Assembly (NCBI RefSeq): GCF_000247995.1
Contig: NZ_BAFE01000062.1
Span: forward strand, 1-55,356
Direction: 5' to 3'
Length of the DNA stretch: 55,356 nucleotides
From: Mobilicoccus pelagius NBRC 104925
GTDB taxonomy: Bacteria > Actinomycetota > Actinomycetes > Actinomycetales > Dermatophilaceae
Below are positions 50,254 to 55,356 of the stretch, piece by piece. Numbering within the stretch: the stretch's first letter is position 1; every line of letters begins with the position of its first letter. The notes beneath the pieces were generated by a model that had not been told where the DNA came from, ran no database searches, and saw only the letters and a list, made by a program, of their open reading frames with translations. The position numbers were made by a program, and so were the translations under genes.

Positions 50254-51771
50254 ATGCATCGGGGAGGTCGGGTCGCGCGCCCGCAGATCACGCCGAGCAC
50301 GCTCTGGGTCTTCGTCGTCGTCTCCATCCTCTCCTTCGCCGGGACACGGCTCGCCGCGATCGCCGTGCCCTGGTACGTGCTCACCACGACGGGCAGCCCG
50401 ACCCTCACCGGGGTCGTCGCGTTCGCCGAGCTCGCGCCGTACATCGTCGTCAAGGCGCTCGCCGGGCCGTTCATCGACCGTGCCGGGCCCGTGCGGGTCG
50501 CGCTCGTCGGTGACGCGGCGAGCGCATGCGCGATCGCAGGCGTCCCGCTGCTCCACGCCGCGGGGCTCCTCTCCTACCCGGCGCTCGTCGCGCTCGTCGC
50601 GATCGTGGGGATCCTCCGCGCGCCCGGCGACGGGGCGAAGACGACGCTCGTCCCCCTCGTCGCCCGCGCCTCCGGCTCCTCCCTCGAGAAGGTGAGCGGC
50701 GCCTACGGCGCGGTCGACCGGCTCGCCGCGACCCTCGGGGCGGCGTTCGGCGGGATCGTCGTCGCGGCCGTCGGCGGCGCGAGCGCCCTGTGGCTCACCG
50801 TCGCGACGCTCGCCCTCGACCTCGTCGTCCTCGCCCTCGTCCTCGGCCCCCGCCTCGCCGGTCACGACCTCGCGGCGTCGCCGGGAGCGCCCGCACCCGA
50901 CACGGTGCCCCCGGCCCGCGCCTCCTACCTCGACGACCTCCGCGAGGGGTGGCGGTTCCTCCGCGGCGACGCGGTGCTCGTCGCCGTCGTCGTCATGCTC
51001 GCGTTCACGAACATGCTCGAGCAGGCGTTCGGCGTCGCGTTCGTGCCGATGTGGGCACTGCTCGGCGGGGGCGGTCCCCGGGCCATCGGGTCGCTCTTCG
51101 CCGTGAGCGCCCTGCTCTCCGTCGTCGGCGCCGTCGTCGCCGCCGTCGTCGGGGCGCGCCTGCCGCGTCGGCCCGTCTACGCCGTCGCCTACCTCCTCGT
51201 CGGCCTGCCCCGGTTCGCGATCCTCGCGGTCGACGTCCCGCTGCCGGTGACGATCGCCGTCCTCGCCGTCGGCGGGTTCGCCGCCGGGTTCATCAACCCG
51301 ATCCTCGGCGCCGTCGTCGTCGAGCGGATCCCCGGCCCGCTCATGGGCCGCGTCAACACCCTCGCGATGGCCTGCGCGTGGGCGCTGCTCCCGTTCGGCG
51401 GGATCGTCGGCGGACTCCTCGTCACCGAGATCGGCCTGCCCCGCGCGCTGTGGGTCGCCGGTCTCGCCTACGTCGTCGTGACGATGGCCCCGACGCTGCT
51501 CCCGGCCTGGCGACAGATCGAGCGGCCCGCAGCCTCGAGCGACGCGGCCGACACGAACGGCGCCACCGAGAGCGACGACCCCGGGAACGACGGACTCGAG
51601 AGCGCCGGCGTGACGGACGACGGAGCCCCCGTGGACGGGACCTCCCCGACGGCCGCGCAGGTCACCCCCCCTCGCGCGGGGTCCGTGCCCGCCACGGCCG
51701 GCGACCGCCCGGGATCGTCTCCCGCGCGGGCAGCCAGGCGAGGGCGGCGAGCACCGTCACGCCACCGGTGA
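50254..51771 (+). CDS. MFS transporter (MFS_3-like)
   Basis: 505 residues with 12 helices in the first 430. The N-terminal half has STLWVFVVVSILSFAGTRLAAIAVPWYVL and FIDRAGPVRVALVGDAASA. The central loop (DLREGWRFLRGD near 228-239) is typical of MFS_3/enterobactin-exporter-like proteins. The last 75 residues are Asp/Pro/Thr-rich and non-conserved; 110 bases of that tail overlap the convergent MFS gene. ATG 50254 is exactly 6 bases after TAGCGT (50242-50247) with no ribosome site: leaderless pattern. Substrate unknown. Confidence 0.85.
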   Translation: MHRGGRVARPQITPSTLWVFVVVSILSFAGTRLAAIAVPWYVLTTTGSPTLTGVVAFAELAPYIVVKALAGPFIDRAGPVRVALVGDAASACAIAGVPLLHAAGLLSYPALVALVAIVGILRAPGDGAKTTLVPLVARASGSSLEKVSGAYGAVDRLAATLGAAFGGIVVAAVGGASALWLTVATLALDLVVLALVLGPRLAGHDLAASPGAPAPDTVPPARASYLDDLREGWRFLRGDAVLVAVVVMLAFTNMLEQAFGVAFVPMWALLGGGGPRAIGSLFAVSALLSVVGAVVAAVVGARLPRRPVYAVAYLLVGLPRFAILAVDVPLPVTIAVLAVGGFAAGFINPILGAVVVERIPGPLMGRVNTLAMACAWALLPFGGIVGGLLVTEIGLPRALWVAGLAYVVVTMAPTLLPAWRQIERPAASSDAADTNGATESDDPGNDGLESAGVTDDGAPVDGTSPTAAQVTPPRAGSVPATAGDRPGSSPARAARRGRRAPSRHR

Positions 51772-52927
51772 TCGCGAACGCCGGCCCGAACCCGGCGGCG
51801 TCGGCGACGAGACCGGTGAGGAGCGGGCCGACGATCGTGCCCACGTCCTGCGACATCTGGAACCCGGCGAGAACCTTGCCGCCGTTGCGGCCGGAGCCGA
51901 CGACGTCGGCGACCGTCGCCTGCTGGGCCGGGTTGAGCAGACCGGCGCCCATGCCCGCGACGGCGGAGAGGACGAAGAAGGGGGCGAGGGTGTCGGCGTA
52001 GCCGAGCATCACCGTCGCCGCCGCCGAGATGAGCAACCCGGCGACGAGGACGCGCTTGCGTCCCCGCTCGTCGACGAGCCGCCCCCCGGCCTGGAGGGCG
52101 AGGGCGTTGCCCGCCGCGAACACCGTGAGGGCGACACCCGCCGAGCCGACGCCGAGCGCGGGCACCGCCGCGGCGAACATCGGCAGCAGCGCGTTGCGGA
52201 CGCCGAAGTTCGTCCACCCGTTGGCGAACCCGGAGACGAGCGCCGCGCGGTAGGCGCTGTCGCGCACGGCCTCCCGCACGGTCATCACCGGCAGCGGCGT
52301 CGAGCCGGGCGCCGGGCGCAGCGACGCGCCGCCGAGGAACCGCGCGACGACCGCGGCGGCGAGGAGCAGCGCCCCCGCGTAGAGGAAGAACGGCACCCGG
52401 AACCCGAACGGCGCGAGCGCACCGCCGAGCGCGGGTCCGAGGATGTTGCCCATGAGGAACGCCGTCGCGTAGTACCCCGAGACGCGTCCTCGGATCGCCG
52501 GCGGCGACAGCCGCACGATGAGCCCCATCGCGGCGACCGTGAACATCGTGGACCCCACACCGCCGAGACCGCGGAAGACGAGGAGCTGGGTGTACGTCTG
52601 CGCGAGGCCCGTGAGGAACGTCGACAGCGCGACGACGAGGAGACCCGCGACGTAGACGGGCCGCTCCCCGAACCGCGAGATGAGCGCGCCACCGCCGGGT
52701 GCGAACACGAGTCGCGCGAACGCGAACGCACTGACGATGAGCGACGCCGCCGTCACCCCGACGCCGAAGCTCCGGGCGTACTGCGGCAGGACGGGCGCGA
52801 CGATGCCGAACCCCAACGCGATGACGAACGCCGCCGCGATGAGGACCTTGAGCTCGGCGGGGACGGTGGGCCGCCCCGATCGCGAGGACGCGTCGCCCGA
52901 GGTGGGGGATCCGGAAGGAGTCGTCAT
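51662..52927 (-). CDS. MFS transporter (DHA1-like)
   Basis: 421-residue, 12-helix facilitator. Motif A, GGALISRFGERPVYVAGLLV, lies near 77-96 and its repeat GGRLVDERGRKRVLVAGLL near 290-308. GYYATAFLMGNILGPALGGALAP near 155-177 is the drug-proton antiporter motif C region (GxxxGPxxGG). Probably a drug or metabolite exporter. ATG 52927 is preferred: it starts the Thr/Ser-rich tail before helix 1, and GATACT lies 9 bases upstream, suggesting a nearly leaderless mRNA. The 3' end overlaps the opposing MFS tail by 110 bases. Confidence 0.86.
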   Translation of the reverse strand: MTTPSGSPTSGDASSRSGRPTVPAELKVLIAAAFVIALGFGIVAPVLPQYARSFGVGVTAASLIVSAFAFARLVFAPGGGALISRFGERPVYVAGLLVVALSTFLTGLAQTYTQLLVFRGLGGVGSTMFTVAAMGLIVRLSPPAIRGRVSGYYATAFLMGNILGPALGGALAPFGFRVPFFLYAGALLLAAAVVARFLGGASLRPAPGSTPLPVMTVREAVRDSAYRAALVSGFANGWTNFGVRNALLPMFAAAVPALGVGSAGVALTVFAAGNALALQAGGRLVDERGRKRVLVAGLLISAAATVMLGYADTLAPFFVLSAVAGMGAGLLNPAQQATVADVVGSGRNGGKVLAGFQMSQDVGTIVGPLLTGLVADAAGFGPAFAITGGVTVLAALAWLPARETIPGGRRPWRARTPREGG

Positions 52928-53061
52928 GGCCCGATCAGTATCCACCGCTCCCACGCACCCCTCTTCCCTTCCACGAATCTCGCACAGTGGCAACGGATTC
53001 GCTCAGGCGCGGCCCTCTCGGGCCGATGGGGTCGGCGACCGACACCACTGGGAGGCTGTCC

Positions 53062-53472
53062 ATGCGGATCACCCCGACCACGGCGTCCACGGCACCCGCC
53101 GCGACGTCGCGCCTGGAGGCGCCGCCGCCCCCGCGCGCGTCGTTCTCCGTCCTCAACGACTTCCGTTACCTCACCGCGAGCGACAAGGACCTGCTCCGGC
53201 ACGCCACCGGTGAGGTCGTCGAGCCGGGACTCATCGACCGTCGCGGCGAGGCGAGCGCGTTCACCCAGCAGCTCGCCCTCGACCGCCGTACCGGCGAGCT
53301 CGCCCCCAACCAGGAGGTGACGAGCGTCTACCTCCGCAACGCCGCCGCGGCGATGGAGGAGTTCGGTGCCGGACGCCCCGGGTTCACCAACCCCTACTCG
53401 GGCCCGACGTTCGACCGGGCCCTCGCCTGGCTCGATGCCCACGGCCGCACCCGCGCCGACATCCGCATGTGA
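53062..53472 (+). CDS. Small protein of unknown function
   Basis: 136 residues. A Thr/Ala/Pro-rich start of about 35 residues is followed by a compact soluble domain: FSVLNDFRYLTASDKDLLRHATGEVV, SAFTQQLALDRRTGEL, TSVYLRNAAAAMEEFGAG, and FDRALAWLDAHGRTRAD. No membrane segment, signal or known motif was recognised. ATG 53062 follows a GGGAGG site by about 6 bases, better than the upstream GTG 52987. It is a single gene between the divergent MFS gene and a hairpin. Confidence 0.68.
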   Translation: MRITPTTASTAPAATSRLEAPPPPRASFSVLNDFRYLTASDKDLLRHATGEVVEPGLIDRRGEASAFTQQLALDRRTGELAPNQEVTSVYLRNAAAAMEEFGAGRPGFTNPYSGPTFDRALAWLDAHGRTRADIRM

Positions 53473-53478
53473 GTCAGG

Positions 53479-53512
53479 GGCGCCTCACCGGTGATGCGGC
53501 CGGTGAGACGCC
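53479..53512. terminator. Bidirectional hairpin terminator
   Basis: A 13-bp stem with one mismatch (53479-53491 with 53500-53512) and an 8-base loop, between the convergent small gene and the aminotransferase. Confidence 0.75.
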
Positions 53513-53537
53513 GACGACCCCGTGGCCGGTGGTTCGT

Positions 53538-54701
53538 TCACCCGCCGAAGAGACTCATCGCCGCGATGCGGTCGAACGCCTCGTCGATGCGGTCGCGGCC
53601 GACCGTCATCGCGAGTCGCAGGTAGCCCTCGCCGCAGTCGCCGAACGCGGGCCCCGGAAGGGTGAGGACGTGGGCCTCCTCGAAGATGCGGTCGGCGACC
53701 TCCGCGCTCGTGAGACCGGTGTCCTTGACGTTGACCCACAGGTAGATCGACCCGCCGGGCTCGAGGGCGCTCATGTTCGGCGTCTCGCAGACCCGCTCCC
53801 AGGCCCGCATGAGCCGCCCCCGGTAGAGATACATGATCGGCGGGACGATCTCGTGCCGCATCCGCAGGGCGTGCAGCGCCGCCCGCTGCGAGACCGACGG
53901 GGCCGTGAAGACGTTGTTCTCGTTGACGTCCTTCATCGCCCGGATCACCTCGGCCGGGCCGAGGGCGTACCCGATACGCCACCCCGTCATGACGAAGTCC
54001 TTCGACAAGGAGTTGAGCGTGATCGTGCGCTCGACCATGCCGGGGATCGTCACGAACGGCTCGAAGGGTTCGGCGTAGCTGAACGCCGTGTAGATCTCGT
54101 CCGCGACGACGACGAGGTCGTGCTCCTCGGCGAGACGCGCGATCTGCTCGGCGGTGCTCCGCTCGAGGCACGCCCCGGTCGGGTTGGCGGGGGTGTTGAG
54201 AACGATCGCGCGCGTCCGCTCCGTGATCGCGGCCTCGAGCGCCTCGGGACGCACCTGGTAGCCGTCCTCCTCGAGGGTGTCGACGACGACCGGTACGCCG
54301 CGGGCGAGGCGGATCTGATGTGGGTAGGGCGTGAAGTACGGCGCGAGGACGACGACCTCGTCGCCGTCGTCGAGGATCGTCTCGAGCGTGAGCCACATGC
54401 CGTGACACGCGCTCGTGGTGACCATGACGCCGGCCGGGTCGTGCTCGTGCCCGTGGTCCTCGACGTAGACGCGGAGGATCTCCTCGCGCAGCTCCGGGTC
54501 GCCGTAGGTGTCGGTGTAGTGCGTGTGCCCCCGCAGGGCGTCGGCCGTGGCCGCCTCGATGATGCGCGTGTCGGTCGTGAGCTCGGGGTCGCCGAGACTG
54601 AGGTTGACGACGTCCTCGAACCGCCCGGCCACCTCGACCGAGCTGCTCATCGGGGTGCTGGCCTGCCCGCGGTAACGGGTGGAGACGAACCGGTCGCTCA
54701 T
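53538..54701 (-). CDS. Fold-type I (class I/II) aminotransferase
   Basis: 387-residue PLP enzyme. The N-terminal SLGDPELTTD, the cofactor contacts TSACHGMWLTLETI near 94-107 and LNTPANPTGACL near 163-174, the ADEIYTAFSY Asp/Tyr near 195-204, and the Schiff-base Lys in TLNSLSKDFVMTGWRIGY near 225-242 are all present, as is the late Arg (GYLRLAMTVG) for the substrate carboxylate. It transfers amino groups between an amino acid and a keto acid; the pair is not known. ATG 54701 overlaps the stop of the upstream symporter by 4 bases (ATGA), suggesting that the symporter imports its substrate or a related amino acid. Confidence 0.9.
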   Translation of the reverse strand: MSDRFVSTRYRGQASTPMSSSVEVAGRFEDVVNLSLGDPELTTDTRIIEAATADALRGHTHYTDTYGDPELREEILRVYVEDHGHEHDPAGVMVTTSACHGMWLTLETILDDGDEVVVLAPYFTPYPHQIRLARGVPVVVDTLEEDGYQVRPEALEAAITERTRAIVLNTPANPTGACLERSTAEQIARLAEEHDLVVVADEIYTAFSYAEPFEPFVTIPGMVERTITLNSLSKDFVMTGWRIGYALGPAEVIRAMKDVNENNVFTAPSVSQRAALHALRMRHEIVPPIMYLYRGRLMRAWERVCETPNMSALEPGGSIYLWVNVKDTGLTSAEVADRIFEEAHVLTLPGPAFGDCGEGYLRLAMTVGRDRIDEAFDRIAAMSLFGG

Positions 54702-55356
54702 GCGTGCACCCCGTCCTTCGCGGCGTCGGCGGGCGGCAGGGCGTCGCCTGCGTCGACGTCGACGTTCGCGAGGTGCTTGTGCGGGTCGACGAGGGTGAAC
54801 ACGGTGTAGACGAGGACGCCGATCGCCATGCCGATCATGATCGGGTAGTTGCCCCCGATGGCCCAGTCGACGGCGGCCTCCTCCCCGAACATCGAGGCCG
54901 CCGTGCCCGACTCGCCGAACACCATCGTTCCGGCGACGCCGATCATGCTGAGGAGCAGCGCCCACAGGCCCGCCCGCGGCGACACGCGCCGGAGGAAGAA
55001 CGCCGCGACGACGGGCACGAACACGCAGCCCGAGAGGAACCCGTACGCGAGGTCGAGGGCCTTGAAGATGTCCTCGATCGCGAGCGCGAGCCTGATGACG
55101 AGGGCGCCGATGACGAGGGCGATGCCCCGGTTGATCCACACGTCGCGGTCGGTGACGTGCCGTGCGTGAGGCGTGTGCGGCTCGCTCGGCTCGTGGTGAC
55201 GTTCGACGGCGGAGGTGGAGAGCGCGGCACGGTCGTCGGCGGCGGCCTCGACGCCGGACGTGCGCTGACCACGGACGAGACGCAGGTAGAGGTCGTTGTA
55301 GATGACGGTGGAGCAGGCGAGGATCGTGCCCGTGCGCGCGATGCGCTCGTTCCGGG
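54698..55356 (-). CDS. Sodium:solute symporter family protein, C-terminal part (runs off the window)
   Basis: Only the last 219 codons are inside the window; the frame is open to the right edge, so the start is missing. The edge sequence RIARTGTILACSTVIYNDLYLRLVRG is a typical sodium:solute symporter segment. A hydrophilic loop (AADDRAALSTSAVEREHH, with P-H-T-P-H-A-R-H) follows. Further helices are IALVIGALVIRLALAIEDIF, FLSGCVFVPVVAAFFLRR, AGLWALLLSMIGVAGTMVF and YPIMIGMAIGVLVYTVFTLV. It should import a solute with sodium. It is coupled by a 4-base overlap to the aminotransferase downstream. GTG 55141 is inside the protein and is not the true start. Confidence 0.82.
   Translation of the reverse strand, partial: RNERIARTGTILACSTVIYNDLYLRLVRGQRTSGVEAAADDRAALSTSAVERHHEPSEPHTPHARHVTDRDVWINRGIALVIGALVIRLALAIEDIFKALDLAYGFLSGCVFVPVVAAFFLRRVSPRAGLWALLLSMIGVAGTMVFGESGTAASMFGEEAAVDWAIGGNYPIMIGMAIGVLVYTVFTLVDPHKHLANVDVDAGDALPPADAAKDGVHA

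Noticed and set aside
54698-55141. A separate 147-residue membrane protein starting at GTG 55141
   Set aside because: The frame continues upstream to the window edge with clear symporter sequence, so this is only the C-terminal part of a longer gene.
1-55356. CRISPR array, tRNA or rRNA genes
   Set aside because: No spaced direct repeats and no tRNA or rRNA signature sequences were found on either strand by reading; a tRNAscan or Infernal run was not possible.

Overview
The window is 55.4 kb of very GC-rich DNA from an actinobacterium, most likely a member of the Micrococcales. The evidence is strong G/C use at third codon positions, frequent GTG starts, many apparently leaderless starts (a -10-like hexamer 6-9 nt before ATG/GTG), ATGA/GTGA-coupled genes, a stand-alone LigD-type polymerase domain, a second-clade FtsH, and an ole cluster with the OleB-OleC fusion typical of actinobacteria. 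I identify no species. No rRNA, tRNA or CRISPR array was seen, and genes are dense on both strands.

Layout. 1-10 kb: an NlpC/P60 cell-wall hydrolase behind a probable c-di-AMP riboswitch, a ThrE-type exporter coupled to a NUDIX hydrolase, a GNAT acetyltransferase, the LigD-like polymerase, a TspO-like membrane protein, a small membrane protein/winged-helix regulator pair with its own operator array, a zinc alcohol dehydrogenase, an MFS transporter behind a MarR-type operator, and a fructosamine kinase. 10-18 kb: a gene-poor stretch with an ACC microsatellite, GtrA, a hemerythrin-like protein, an EamA exporter, a GH13 hydrolase, a coiled-coil protein and a Tat-exported PhoX-like phosphatase. 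18-24 kb: oleA-oleBC-oleD, three genes with 4-nt overlaps for head-to-head long-chain olefin synthesis. 24-38 kb: a BCCT transporter, a PPOX-fold protein, an HExxH secreted protein, two alpha/beta hydrolases, a DMT-like transporter coupled to a GT4 glycosyltransferase, a MerR regulator, a AAA protein with an abnormal Walker B, and a divergent TetR/DHA2 efflux pair.

38-43 kb: a three-gene heme-protein operon (catalase-like, unknown protein, DyP-type peroxidase) behind a strong promoter with a perfect palindrome. Next is a decayed IS30-family element sitting exactly in the loop of the terminator that once separated this operon from ftsH. 43-55 kb: FtsH and a CNNM/HlyC-type protein, a two-gene ascorbate-type PTS (IIA-IIB fusion and IIC), a sirtuin with a YxxR motif, two convergent MFS transporters, a small unknown protein, and an aminotransferase coupled to a sodium:solute symporter that runs off the right edge.

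The best candidates for new biology are the catalase-like/unknown/DyP operon with its operator, the self-regulated membrane-protein/regulator module at 5.9-6.8 kb, the AAA protein lacking Walker B acidic residues, and the IS30 insertion into a terminator hairpin. All calls are from reading the sequence; no database search was run.
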